A stretch of DNA of 64,000 bases from Halovivax asiaticus JCM 14624 (GTDB lineage: Archaea > Halobacteriota > Halobacteria > Halobacteriales > Natrialbaceae): the NCBI RefSeq assembly GCF_000337515.1, contig NZ_AOIQ01000006.1, forward strand, positions 254,265 to 318,264. The letters run 5' to 3'. Numbering within the stretch: position 1 is the stretch's first letter; every line of letters starts with the position of its first letter. Shown piece after piece: positions 1 to 8,099 of this stretch. The notes beneath the pieces are model-generated. The model was not told the origin of the DNA and searched no databases. It saw only the letters and a list, made by a program, of their open reading frames with translations. Position numbers and translations under genes: made by a program.

Positions 1-1
1 G

Positions 2-529
2 AAAGTCAACTACCTCGGCGCCTCGTCGATGGCCGCCTGGAAGTTGACCAAGGCGCTGTGGACCAGCGACGTCGAGGGGTTGGAGCGCTTCGACGTCACC
101 CAGCCGATGGTCAACGCCGCTCACTACGATCAGGTCGGGGACTACCTCGATCTCTGTGCCGATCAGGACCTCGCCGTCTGCCCCTACTCGCCGCTGGCCG
201 GCGGCTTCCTCACCGGGAAGTACGACCGCGCCGACGACGGCTCCGTCGAAGCCCCGGACGGGTCGCGCGCGACGCTCGAAGATCGCTTCGGCGAGTACTA
301 CGCGACCGACACCGCCTGGAACGTCCTCGACGCGGTCGAGGCCGTCGCCGACGAACGGGACGCGACGCCCGCGCAGGTCTCGCTGCGCTGGCTGATGGAC
401 CAGGATCGATTCACCTGCGTGCCGATCGTCGGCGCGCGGACGCCCGAACAACTCGAGGAAAACGTCGGTGCCGTGGACGTCGAACTTACCGACGACGACT
501 TCGACCGGATCGCCGACGCTCGGCAGTAA
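2..529 (+). CDS. Aldo/keto reductase, C-terminal part (5' end outside window)
   Basis: Open from the left edge of the window, so only about 175 C-terminal residues are present. The fragment covers the second half of the aldo/keto reductase TIM barrel: a YSPLAGGFLTGKY segment (the canonical post-strand loop near the middle of the family), an AQVSLRWLMDQ helix, and the late VPIVGARTPEQLEENV segment that binds the adenosine phosphate of NADPH. The family reduces aldehydes and ketones with NADPH; the catalytic Asp-Tyr-Lys-His residues lie partly upstream and cannot be checked. Substrate is unknown. It ends 60 bp before the convergent ctaB-like gene. The family call is firm; a specific function is not. 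Confidence 0.88.
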   Translation, partial: KVNYLGASSMAAWKLTKALWTSDVEGLERFDVTQPMVNAAHYDQVGDYLDLCADQDLAVCPYSPLAGGFLTGKYDRADDGSVEAPDGSRATLEDRFGEYYATDTAWNVLDAVEAVADERDATPAQVSLRWLMDQDRFTCVPIVGARTPEQLEENVGAVDVELTDDDFDRIADARQ

Positions 530-589
530 CAACCGCTACGGGTTTTCTTTGCCTCGTTTCGAGCGTCGATCGTCACCGGTGGGCTTGGC

Positions 590-2023
590 TTACAGGACGA
601 GCATCGCGTCGACGAGAATCGAGACGAGGACGGCACCGAGGAAGGCGTTCGAGGCGTGGAAGGTGCGCATCGCTGCGCGTTCAGTCTGGGTGAAGTGTAG
701 TTCCACGGCTGCCCAGAGGAAGATCGCCCCGAAGACGGCGACGGCTCCCGCGTAGATGGCGCCGAGGTCGGTGACCCAGGCGAGTCCGGCGGCGCCGACG
801 AGGGTCGCTCCGAGGTAGTAGACGATGTGTTTTCGCGTGACAGTTTCACCGCGAACGACCGATAGCATCGGAAAACCGCCACGCTCGTAGTCGTCGCGGT
901 AGGCCAACGCCAGGTTGTAGAAGTGCGCCGGCGTCCAGAGGAAGATAAGTCCCGCGAGCGCGAGGGCGGGGACGCCGATCTCGTTCGTGACGGCCGCCCA
1001 CCCGATGAGCGCCGGGAGCGCGCCGGCGAAGCCACCGATGACCGTATTCTGGACCGTATTGGGTTTCAACACTAGCGTGTAGACGACGCTGTAGAAGGCG
1101 ATCGCGAGCAGTCCGAGTGCGGCCGCGAGGACGTTGACGGTGAGAAAGACCGAGAGCGAGGCGCCCGCGAGGAGGAAGCCGAACAGGATGGCGTTTCTGA
1201 CCGGGACGAGATCCAGCGCCAGGGGTCGATCGGACGTCCGATTCATCCGTCGATCGACGTCTCGTTCGAGGACGTGATTGAACGTGCCCGACGCCCCGAT
1301 CGCGAGAACCCCGCCGGCAAGTGTCGCAACGACGGTCCCCGCGTCGAGAGCAGGGCCGGCGGCGAGTGCCATCCCAGCCGCGGCGACGAGACAGAGGAGC
1401 CACATCAATCGCGGTTTGGTCATCGAGAGATAGGCTTTCGCGAGGAGGCGAACGCGTCCGAGGCGGCTCTCGGGGAGTGATCGTCCGGCCGTTTCCGCGG
1501 CATCGACTACGGGTTCAGCGGGTGTCGTGGCGACGGAACGGTCGATCGACTCCGCCGTTCCCGTGGCCAGTTCCAGGTCCCAGGCGAGTGCGAGGACGAC
1601 GGCACCGAAAACGACCACGCCGAGCGCGAGGTGGAGGCCGGGAACGATCGCGTCAGGCCCCATCGTCGCCGTCACGGCGCCGACGGCGATCTGCACGCCG
1701 TAGAGGACGAGTCCGAGCGAGAGTGTGTAGCGAACACGTCGAGAGCTGTCCCCGAGCCAGGCGACCGCCGTCGAGACGAGAACGAGGCCGGCGACGACAA
1801 GTGCGGCGATCCGGTGTCCCAGGGCGATCGCCAGTTCGGTCTCGGTAATCGGATCGACCGGCTGGCCACACCCGGGCCAGGTCGAACACGAGGCAGCGGC
1901 CTCGGTGATCGACGTCGTCGCCCCAACGAGAATCAGTAGATAGACGCCAAGGGCCGTCGCCGTGAGGAGCCCCGTAAATCGCGAGGTGCTCTCGATCGGC
2001 GACGGGAAACGGGCTGAAGTCAC
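590..2023 (-). CDS. ctaB: CtaA-like domain fused to protoheme IX farnesyltransferase (heme O synthase)
   Basis: 477 residues, GTG start. The first about 150 residues contain four hydrophobic helices with a CSTWPGCGQP segment and conserved His residues (ALGHRIAALV, LHLALGV), resembling half of heme A synthase (CtaA/COX15). The rest is a UbiA-superfamily prenyltransferase with an NHVLERDVDRRMNRT motif (Mg-diphosphate binding, asparagine plus aspartates) and a second YRDDYERGGFPML motif, both typical of CtaB. CtaB adds a farnesyl group to heme B to give heme O for terminal oxidases in the membrane. A TATA-like CCTAAGTAA lies about 30 bp upstream, which supports the GTG start. Such fusions are known in haloarchaea; whether the N-terminal half is catalytic is not evident from the sequence. 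Confidence 0.93.
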   Translation of the reverse strand: MTSARFPSPIESTSRFTGLLTATALGVYLLILVGATTSITEAAASCSTWPGCGQPVDPITETELAIALGHRIAALVVAGLVLVSTAVAWLGDSSRRVRYTLSLGLVLYGVQIAVGAVTATMGPDAIVPGLHLALGVVVFGAVVLALAWDLELATGTAESIDRSVATTPAEPVVDAAETAGRSLPESRLGRVRLLAKAYLSMTKPRLMWLLCLVAAAGMALAAGPALDAGTVVATLAGGVLAIGASGTFNHVLERDVDRRMNRTSDRPLALDLVPVRNAILFGFLLAGASLSVFLTVNVLAAALGLLAIAFYSVVYTLVLKPNTVQNTVIGGFAGALPALIGWAAVTNEIGVPALALAGLIFLWTPAHFYNLALAYRDDYERGGFPMLSVVRGETVTRKHIVYYLGATLVGAAGLAWVTDLGAIYAGAVAVFGAIFLWAAVELHFTQTERAAMRTFHASNAFLGAVLVSILVDAMLVL

Positions 2024-2050
2024 GGTTCGTGCCGAATACTTCGGCCGGCG

Positions 2051-2059
2051 TTACTTAGG
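2051..2059 (-). promoter_or_regulatory. TATA-like box of the ctaB fusion gene
   Basis: On the minus strand reads CCTAAGTAA, centred about 32 bp before the GTG start, the spacing expected of a leaderless or near-leaderless haloarchaeal transcript. Confidence 0.5.
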
Positions 2060-2116
2060 GGTCCCGCTTTCGTGGCGGCGGTCTCGACCAAAGTGGTGGG
2101 TAGCTCGTGGGTGACA

Positions 2117-2404
2117 CTACATTCCCATGTCGCTGGCCGGGTCCGGAATCGGCAGTGCAGTTGGCGCGACAGCGAGGCGCTCTCCGACGTGATCGAGCGC
2201 CATGTCGAATCCGTAATAGCGTTCGAGTTCGTCTCCGTCGGACGCCGTACGGACCTTCAACATCGCGTATCCGTCGATGTTCTGGGCGACGGCCGCCGTC
2301 CCGTCTCCCGATTCGTCCTCAAATGTGAGAATCCGCTCGTCGTCGGTCTCGTGGTACCTCGCGACGATCCCATGTGCCCGTTTCGTGACCGCGTCGTCGG
2401 TCAT
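2117..2404 (-). CDS. Uncharacterised small acidic haloarchaeal protein
   Basis: 95 residues, very acidic, no membrane segment or signal peptide. It starts MTDDAVTKRAHGIVARYHE, has a central AAVAQNIDGYAMLKV strand-like stretch, and ends in a proline-rich tail. It looks like a small compact beta-rich domain of the kind common to haloarchaeal hypothetical proteins; I cannot assign a function. It is transcribed divergently from the PadR regulator 122 bp away and ends about 90 bp before the start of the ctaB gene, so it might share context with either. The codon usage and acidity match the neighbours, which supports it as a real gene. Confidence 0.7.
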   Translation of the reverse strand: MTDDAVTKRAHGIVARYHETDDERILTFEDESGDGTAAVAQNIDGYAMLKVRTASDGDELERYYGFDMALDHVGERLAVAPTALPIPDPASDMGM

Positions 2405-2526
2405 ACGTTCTCGTCACTCGCCGAGGTACGGGAACCTGTCGATAGCCGGCGGACACTCGATCGAGCGGGCGGTCGCGATCGGGCGAAACCGAAACACCCG
2501 ACACGACGCTCGCGTGAGAGTCCCGT

Positions 2527-2802
2527 ATGTCCAGGTGGCTCCAGAGCGGCCGGCGGCGCGACATCTGTTACCTGCTCGCCGGCTCCGAAGAACGGCGTGG
2601 CCAACAGGTGAAATCCGCCCTCGAATCACACTACGAGCAACGGATCGATCCGAGCGGCTTCTACGGCTCGCTCTCCGCACTGGTCGACGCCGGATTCGTC
2701 GAAAAGCGCACGGACGGCCTCCACGACGTGTACACACTCACCGACGCCGGCCAGGACCGACTCGACGAACACGTCTCGTGGCTCACGGAACAGACAGCGT
2801 GA
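2527..2802 (+). CDS. PadR-family winged-helix transcriptional regulator
   Basis: 91 residues forming essentially one winged helix. The order is an N-terminal helix (RRRDICYLLAGSEERRGQQV), a second and recognition helix (KSALESHYEQRIDPSGFYGSLSALVDAGFVEKR) and the wing (DVYTLTDAGQDRLDEH), the PadR pattern in which a GFYGSL-like segment precedes recognition. It lacks the C-terminal coiled-coil dimerisation helix of longer PadR proteins, as is common in haloarchaea. It probably binds DNA as a dimer. Targets are unknown; the divergent small gene at 2117-2404 is the nearest candidate. Confidence 0.82.
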   Translation: MSRWLQSGRRRDICYLLAGSEERRGQQVKSALESHYEQRIDPSGFYGSLSALVDAGFVEKRTDGLHDVYTLTDAGQDRLDEHVSWLTEQTA

Positions 2803-2877
2803 CCGACACGCACGGCGCATCCTCACCGGGAAAGATAGAACGGACCAACCGGAAAACGCGATTCGACGATCGACGCG

Positions 2878-4182
2878 TCAGTCGAACTCGAAGGCTGCCG
2901 ACGCGTTACTCCGGCGCTTGTTGAACGGTTTTGGGAAGAAGCCGTCGAAGTCGATGGCGACTTTGTCCCGGACGAATTCGGTGAGCAGCGCCCTGTCGTC
3001 GAAGTGAAGCAGGTTCGCAACCGCGAGCGGATTGCCGTTGTTCAGCTTCCGCATCGTCGCCTCGTCCATCCCGTGGAGGTCCTCCATGAACCGATCGTAT
3101 CGATCGTTGTCGGCCAGATAGAGCAGTTCGGTCATCAGGAGGCGCCGCCGCTGGTTGGGTGCGACGTCTCGATGCCAGAGCCGATCGTAGATGCTCATCT
3201 GCTCGGCGCTCGTGTCGGTCATCCCCTTGTCGAGGGCAGCTTCGACGGTGATGGCGGCTGCGCGTGCCGACTTCATACCTTTGTGGATTCCCTCCCCCCA
3301 GATCGGATCGATAGAGGGGACCGTGTCGCCGATGGCCATGAACCGATCCGTCGAGAGGTCGCCGGGCATCTGGATGTGGGCCGAACCGCGGTGCTGGACA
3401 CCTTCCTTGCGCTCGGCGTCGGCAAAGCGGGGGTCCCTATCGAGCCAGTACTCCATGTAGTCGTCGACCGAGAAGCCATCACGGGCGTTCTGTCTGTGAC
3501 TGTCGTTCTGGATGTAACAGAGGCCGACCTTGGCCTCGTCCGCCCCGGTGTGGAAGATCCAGGAGTAGCCGCCCGGAGCGAGGTCGTGATCGAGCCGGAG
3601 CATCATCGCGTCGGAGAGGTCACCGAAGTCTGGGTGATTCAGGTCGACGCCGGTGAGTTCGTACTCGATGCCGATGGCGTGGTTTTCCCGTTCGAGTTTG
3701 CTCACGTTCAGCGCTTTCGCGAGCGGTGCGCTGGGGCCCGTCGCGTCGATCGTGATCTCGGCGCGTACTTCCTCGGATCCGTTGTACTCGACGCCCGCGA
3801 TCTGGCCGTTCTCCATCACGGGGCCGGTAACGCGTGCATCGAACCGGTACTCGGCGCCCGCTTCGCGTCCGTCCTCGACGAGCCACTGCTTGAAGTCGGC
3901 AAATTCGAGGACCGCACCCGGATGGTGTCGCGTGTAGTGATTGTTCGGCGACTCGAGAACGACCTTGTCGGTGAAGTTCATCACCACGTCGTCGGGGACG
4001 CCGAACGAGGTGATCATCGACGGGAACGTTCCGGCCGTCGACTTGTTACTCGTCGTGGGGAAGGCGTCCTCGCTCTCCGTCTCGAGGACGACCACGTCGT
4101 ACCCCCGTGTCGCCAAGTCGCGCGCACACTGGGCGCCAGCGGGCCCAGCGCCCGCCACGATTACGTCGTACTGTTCGCTCAT
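2878..4182 (-). CDS. Geranylgeranyl reductase family protein (digeranylgeranylglycerophospholipid reductase-like)
   Basis: 434 residues. The N-terminus carries the Rossmann FAD motif GAGPAGAQCARDLA (residues 11-24), followed by the acidic end of the second strand (VVLETE). A second FAD contact GDTVPSIDPIWGEGIHKG is seen in the middle, the usual signature of this family. Members hydrogenate the double bonds of geranylgeranyl chains, producing the saturated archaeal diether lipids; some relatives act on chlorophyll or menaquinone side chains. A TATA-like box 25 bp upstream suggests a leaderless transcript. Haloarchaea carry several paralogues, so the exact substrate is not settled. The next gene upstream is acyl-CoA dehydrogenase, separated by a repeat-containing gap. 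Confidence 0.88.
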   Translation of the reverse strand: MSEQYDVIVAGAGPAGAQCARDLATRGYDVVVLETESEDAFPTTSNKSTAGTFPSMITSFGVPDDVVMNFTDKVVLESPNNHYTRHHPGAVLEFADFKQWLVEDGREAGAEYRFDARVTGPVMENGQIAGVEYNGSEEVRAEITIDATGPSAPLAKALNVSKLERENHAIGIEYELTGVDLNHPDFGDLSDAMMLRLDHDLAPGGYSWIFHTGADEAKVGLCYIQNDSHRQNARDGFSVDDYMEYWLDRDPRFADAERKEGVQHRGSAHIQMPGDLSTDRFMAIGDTVPSIDPIWGEGIHKGMKSARAAAITVEAALDKGMTDTSAEQMSIYDRLWHRDVAPNQRRRLLMTELLYLADNDRYDRFMEDLHGMDEATMRKLNNGNPLAVANLLHFDDRALLTEFVRDKVAIDFDGFFPKPFNKRRSNASAAFEFD

Positions 4183-4495
4183 TAGCGAATACTTATCCAG
4201 CCTGTATAATGAGTCTTGGTGAATCGATCCGGGATCCTGTTCGTCACTGCAGCAAGAATGCCAGTCGCTACGGAGGCTTCTCGGCAGGTTTCACGCTCCG
4301 GTCCAGCCCCGACACCAATCGTTTTTCTGTCACTTTTGCCCCCCGACGAAGACAGTTTCCGAGCCCCAGCCGGAGCGTCGAGGCCAACCGATCGCCCATT
4401 CGAACAATCGTTCGGCTCTCCCGAGCAGTCGATCGGCTCTCGAAGCAATCGACTCAGTCGTCCAGTCGATCGGCTCTCCTGAACGGTCGACCAGC
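4183..4495. other. 313-bp non-coding gap between two minus-strand genes
   Basis: Holds the promoter of the geranylgeranyl reductase at its left end and a degenerate 21-nt tandem array at its right end that abuts the acyl-CoA dehydrogenase stop codon. No convincing reading frame or structured RNA was found in between. Confidence 0.6.
4203..4211 (-). promoter_or_regulatory. TATA box of the geranylgeranyl reductase gene
   Basis: Minus strand reads CATTATACA, centred 25 bp before the ATG at 4182, consistent with a leaderless mRNA. Confidence 0.55.
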
Positions 4496-4520
4496 TTACT
4501 CGAGCAGTCGATCGCCGATC
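4400..4520. repeat. Degenerate 21-nt tandem array running into the 3' end of the acyl-CoA dehydrogenase gene
   Basis: Units start at 4400, 4421, 4442, 4463 (16 nt, shortened), 4479 and 4500. Unit 4421 reads CCGAGCAGTCGATCGGCTCT plus C. Unit 4463 is identical to it over 16 nt, and units 4400 and 4500 each match it at 17 of 21 positions. The last unit (4500-4520) is coding and specifies the final residues GDRLLE on the minus strand. The array therefore looks like decayed tandem duplication of the gene's own 3' end. Confidence 0.65.
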
Positions 4521-5668
4521 GTGTTCCGCAGGACTTCGCTCGTTCCCTCGTAGATCTCGTTGAGTTTCGCGTCGCGGTAGAAGCGTTCGGCGGGGAAGTC
4601 CTTCGTATAGCCGTAGCCGCCGTGGATCTGGATGCCCTCGTTGGCCACCTCTCGCGAGACCTCGCTGGCGTAGAGTTTCGCTTGTGCAGCCTCCTTGATG
4701 TACTCCTCGCCGCGAATCTTGTTGTCCGCCGCCTTGTGCATCAGGAGTTTCGCGGCCTGAATCTTCGTGTCCATGTCGGCGAGTTTGTGCTTGATCGCCT
4801 GGAACTCCCCGATCGGCTGGCCGAACTGTTCGCGGTCGGATGCATAATCGCGAGCCTCCTCGAACGCCGCCCGGGCGATGCCGACCCCGCGAGCGGCGAT
4901 CGTGATACGGCCGCCGTTCAGCGTCTTGAGTGCCTGCACGAACCCATCACCCTCGTCCCCGAGGCGTCGGTCGGCTGGAATCTCCAGGTCGTCGAACCTG
5001 AGTTCGGCGGTCGGACAGCCCTTGTCGCCGAGTTTGTCCTCCGTTCCCTCCACGTAGAAACCGTCGTCTTCCGACGGGCGGACGACGAACGACGAGATGC
5101 CTTTGTTGCCCGCTTCGGGATCGGTCTTCGCGAAGACGGTGACCGTCTCCGCTTCGGATCCGTTCGAGATCCAGAGCTTACCGCCGTTCAGGCGGTAGGC
5201 ATCCGGCTCAGCGTCGGCGTGGTCGGCACCGTCGCCGACCGGCTCCGCGGTGGTCTCCATCGCGGGGACGTCGCTTCCCGCACCGGGCTCGGACAGCGCA
5301 AATGCGCCGACATCCTGCCCCTCCGCAAGCGGCGTCAGGTACTGTTCTTTCTGGGACTCGTCCCCGAACTCGTAGAGCATGTTCCCCGCCAGTGAGGTAT
5401 GCGCGGCGACGATAGTTCCGAGTCCGCCGGAGCCGCGAGAGATCTCTTCGAGCCCGATCGCGTAGGAGTGGTAGTCGAGTCCGGCGCCACCGTACTCCTC
5501 GGGGAACGGCATCCCCATCAATCCAAGTTCGCCCATTGCGGTGACGAGATCGTGAGGGAACGCGTCCTCGTGGTCGATTTCGGCTGCGCGTGGGACGACC
5601 TCCTCGTCGACGAACTCCGCGACCATGTCACGGATCTGTTGTTGCTCCGGTGAGAGCGTGAAATCCAT
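4496..5668 (-). CDS. Acyl-CoA dehydrogenase
   Basis: 390 residues from MDFTLSPEQQQIRDMV; the frame stays open further upstream but the family begins exactly here and the extension would run into the divergent synthase gene. The order is the all-helical N-terminal domain, the beta domain with ALSEPGAGSDVPAMET and LNGGKLWISNGS (FAD/substrate contacts), then the C-terminal helical domain with REQFGQPIGEFQAIKHKLADM and QIHGGYGYTKDFPAERFYRDAK. The catalytic glutamate region IYEGTSEVLRNTIG is present near residue 370. It oxidises acyl-CoA to trans-2-enoyl-CoA using FAD, passing electrons to an electron-transfer flavoprotein. Chain-length specificity is not readable. Enoyl-CoA hydratase and hydroxyacyl-CoA dehydrogenase genes for the following steps lie elsewhere in the window. 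Confidence 0.95.
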   Translation of the reverse strand: MDFTLSPEQQQIRDMVAEFVDEEVVPRAAEIDHEDAFPHDLVTAMGELGLMGMPFPEEYGGAGLDYHSYAIGLEEISRGSGGLGTIVAAHTSLAGNMLYEFGDESQKEQYLTPLAEGQDVGAFALSEPGAGSDVPAMETTAEPVGDGADHADAEPDAYRLNGGKLWISNGSEAETVTVFAKTDPEAGNKGISSFVVRPSEDDGFYVEGTEDKLGDKGCPTAELRFDDLEIPADRRLGDEGDGFVQALKTLNGGRITIAARGVGIARAAFEEARDYASDREQFGQPIGEFQAIKHKLADMDTKIQAAKLLMHKAADNKIRGEEYIKEAAQAKLYASEVSREVANEGIQIHGGYGYTKDFPAERFYRDAKLNEIYEGTSEVLRNTIGDRLLE

Positions 5669-5748
5669 ACGCCCGGTAGCGGGCCGCTCTCCTTTACAGT
5701 TATCAATCGGCCACGCTCGACGCTGGTGTAGACCCGCTAGCCGCACCG

Positions 5749-6879
5749 ATGTCTGCAGCCGAATCGTCCCGGCCGTGGCTCGCCCCCGAGGTTTTTCCCA
5801 CCCAGGCCCGTACGTCCAGCAACCAGATGAGTTCCGGCTCCCCTTCACCAGCACTGTCGTCCGATCTCGACTGGTGTTTCGACGCGGTCCACGGCGTCTC
5901 GAGAACCTTTTCGATCACGATCGACCGCCTCGAAGAGCCGATGGCACGCCAGATCTGCGTCGGCTATCTCCTCTGTCGGATCGCCGATACGATCGAAGAT
6001 GCCGGTCACGTTCCCCCGTCCGCCCAGTCCGACCTCCTCACCGAGTACGATAGACTGTTGGATCCGACCGACGAGTACACCGTCGACCAGTTCGTGGACG
6101 CGGTCAGCCCGTGGCTCCCGGAGCCGGACGAGCGATCCGCCGACTGGACGGTCGTCGCGGAGACCGCGCGAGTCTTTCGGGCGTTCGAGACCCTCGACGA
6201 CGAACCTCGCGAGCTCATGCGCGACCCGATCCGGGAACTGGTCGGCGGCATGGCGATGTTCACCGAACGCTACGCCGACGAGGGTGGACTTCGTCTCCAG
6301 ACGATAGACGAACTCGAAGAATATTGCTGGTACGCCGCCGGCACCGTCGGGACGCTCATCACGGAACTCCTCGTCCGTGATAGTTCCCCAGAACGCACCG
6401 CGGAGCTCAGGGACAACGCACGGTCGTTCGCCCTGTTGTTGCAGCTCGTCAACATCGCGAAAGACGTCCGGTCGGACTACCACGAAGAGAACAACGTCTA
6501 CCTCCCCGCCGAGTGGCTCGCCGAGGAAGCGGTCGCGCCCGACGCCGTCACCGACACCGACAATCACCAGGAGGTAACCACGGTCGTCCGTCGCGTCGTC
6601 GATCGGGCGGAGCGCTACCTCGACGACGCGCACCGTTACCTCGAAATCCTCCCCGAGCACCGCGGAAACAACCTCTCTGCCTGGGCGATTCCGTATCTAC
6701 TCGCGGTCGGCACCCTCCGAGAACTGCGCCAGCGGTCGAAAGACGTCGTTCGAACGGGTGACGTCAAACTCGCGCGCGAGGAAGTCTACACCGTCATCCA
6801 GCGGTTCGATACCGGCGTTTCTCGAGGGGAACTCGACGAACTGCGCCAGACGATGGCGTCCGAACCGCTCCACCGATAG
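5749..6879 (+). CDS. Squalene/phytoene synthase family protein, squalene synthase-like
   Basis: 376 residues from the ATG at 5749; an ATG at 5827 (MSSGSPSPALSSDLDW) would give 350 residues and is also plausible. Family features are SRTFSITI near the start, the first aspartate-rich motif RIADTIEDAG, the CWYAAGTVG segment, and the second motif NIAKDVRSDYHEENNVYLP. The head-to-head prenyl synthases condense two prenyl diphosphates. The CWYAAGTVG and NNVYLP context is closer to squalene synthases than to the CrtB at 51.6 kb, so I infer farnesyl diphosphate to squalene. Squalene and its derivatives are abundant haloarchaeal neutral lipids. The gene is divergent from acyl-CoA dehydrogenase with only 80 bp between starts. 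Confidence 0.88.
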   Translation: MSAAESSRPWLAPEVFPTQARTSSNQMSSGSPSPALSSDLDWCFDAVHGVSRTFSITIDRLEEPMARQICVGYLLCRIADTIEDAGHVPPSAQSDLLTEYDRLLDPTDEYTVDQFVDAVSPWLPEPDERSADWTVVAETARVFRAFETLDDEPRELMRDPIRELVGGMAMFTERYADEGGLRLQTIDELEEYCWYAAGTVGTLITELLVRDSSPERTAELRDNARSFALLLQLVNIAKDVRSDYHEENNVYLPAEWLAEEAVAPDAVTDTDNHQEVTTVVRRVVDRAERYLDDAHRYLEILPEHRGNNLSAWAIPYLLAVGTLRELRQRSKDVVRTGDVKLAREEVYTVIQRFDTGVSRGELDELRQTMASEPLHR

Positions 6880-7001
6880 GCCTCATTCCCAGGCGTTCGA
6901 TCGACCAATCTAAAATTTACACTGGACTGCGGCCCTCAACGGAGAAATGGCGAGAAACGGCAAGAGGACGCTTGCGGGTGATCGGAGAGACGACAAACGA
7001 C

Positions 7002-7010
7002 AAAAAAAAA
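7002..7010 (-). terminator. Oligo-T terminator of the 3-hydroxyacyl-CoA dehydrogenase gene
   Basis: Nine A on the plus strand, hence T9 on the transcribed minus strand, 8 bp after the stop codon. Archaeal RNA polymerase terminates at T-runs, and this is the longest such run in this GC-rich region. Confidence 0.6.
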
Positions 7011-7018
7011 CGGAACCG

Positions 7019-7873
7019 TCAGTCGTACTCGTAGAATCCTTCGCCCGTCTTCTTCCCGAGATCGCCGGCTTCGACCTTGCGCTTCAGGAGGTACGCAGGC
7101 TTGTACCGGTCGCCGAGTTCCTCGTGCAGCGTCTCCGATGCGTGGAGGCAGATGTCGAGGCCGATGTGATCGGCGAGGGTGAGCGGCCCCATCGGCACGT
7201 TCGTTCCCAGTTCCATGCCGGCGTCGATATCCTCCTTCGAGGCGACACCCTCGTCGAAGGCGCGGATTCCCTCGTTGATCCACGGCATGAGGATGCGGTT
7301 CGTGACGAAGCCCGGTTTGTCGTCGGACTCCCAGGTCGTCTTCCCCAGATCCTCGGCCAACTCGTGGGCCAGGTCGACGGCGTCGTCGACGGTCTTCTCG
7401 CCGACCACGACCTCCACGCCCTCCATGATCGGGACGGGATTCATGAAGTGCAGGCCGACGACGCGCTCCGGACGATCGAGGTCGCCGGCGATCGACGTGA
7501 TCGATAGCGTGCTCGTGTTCGTCGCGAGCACGACGTCGTCGTCACAGGCCGCTTCGAGGTCGGCGAAGATGTCCCGCTTGACGTCGAGTTTCTCGAGGGC
7601 GGCCTCGATGACGACGTCGCACTCGGCCAGGTCTGCCAGGTCCGTCGTTCCCTCGATCCGGTCGCGAATCGTCTGTGGGTCGTCCGGGAGCGCGTCCCGC
7701 TCGGCGAGGCGATCGAGGCTGTCCTCGATCGTCTCGAACCCGCTGTCGACGTACTCGCGTTCGATATCTCGCATCACGACGTCGTAACCACCGGTCGCCG
7801 CCACCTGGGCGATGCCGCTGCCCATCGTTCCTGCACCGACGACGCCGATCCGGTCGAGCTCGTCTCGAATCAT
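7019..7873 (-). CDS. 3-hydroxyacyl-CoA dehydrogenase (NAD-dependent)
   Basis: 284 residues from MIRDELDRIGVVGAG; the frame is open for 54 more codons upstream but the Rossmann fold begins here. GAGTMGSGIAQVAATGG is the NAD-binding loop, and HFMNPVPIMEGVEVV contains the catalytic histidine, with a conserved asparagine in LMPWINEG. The C-terminal helical domain ends GLDICLHASETL...KTGEGFYEYD, typical of the single-function archaeal enzyme. It oxidises 3-hydroxyacyl-CoA to 3-ketoacyl-CoA in beta-oxidation or, in the other direction, in butyryl/PHA pathways. It is convergent with the squalene synthase-like gene. Substrate length is unknown. Confidence 0.95.
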   Translation of the reverse strand: MIRDELDRIGVVGAGTMGSGIAQVAATGGYDVVMRDIEREYVDSGFETIEDSLDRLAERDALPDDPQTIRDRIEGTTDLADLAECDVVIEAALEKLDVKRDIFADLEAACDDDVVLATNTSTLSITSIAGDLDRPERVVGLHFMNPVPIMEGVEVVVGEKTVDDAVDLAHELAEDLGKTTWESDDKPGFVTNRILMPWINEGIRAFDEGVASKEDIDAGMELGTNVPMGPLTLADHIGLDICLHASETLHEELGDRYKPAYLLKRKVEAGDLGKKTGEGFYEYD

Positions 7874-8099
7874 ACCTCTGCGTTCCAGCGACAATCTCAT
7901 TACGGTGACGATCCGACGTGGTCGTCGGCTGGCGATGACGGAGAGCCAGATGGATCGCGTACCGGTGAGTGGCCGATCCGGCACCCGATTACGCCGTTCA
8001 ACGACAGCCTGAATCGACCGGTGTCGGTCGTCCACTCGTTCAAGGGGCGCCGGGAGGGTAACGTTTTAGGTGACCGACCGTCAGAGTCAGACAACCTGT

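Noticed and set aside
3004-4185. Long plus-strand frame opposite the geranylgeranyl reductase gene
   Set aside because: No family resemblance and mirrored codon composition; the minus-strand gene has clear FAD motifs.
4496-5854. N-terminal extension of acyl-CoA dehydrogenase to 5854
   Set aside because: The extra 62 residues are Arg/Gly-rich, lack homology character and would overlap the divergent synthase start; the family begins at MDFTLSPEQQ.
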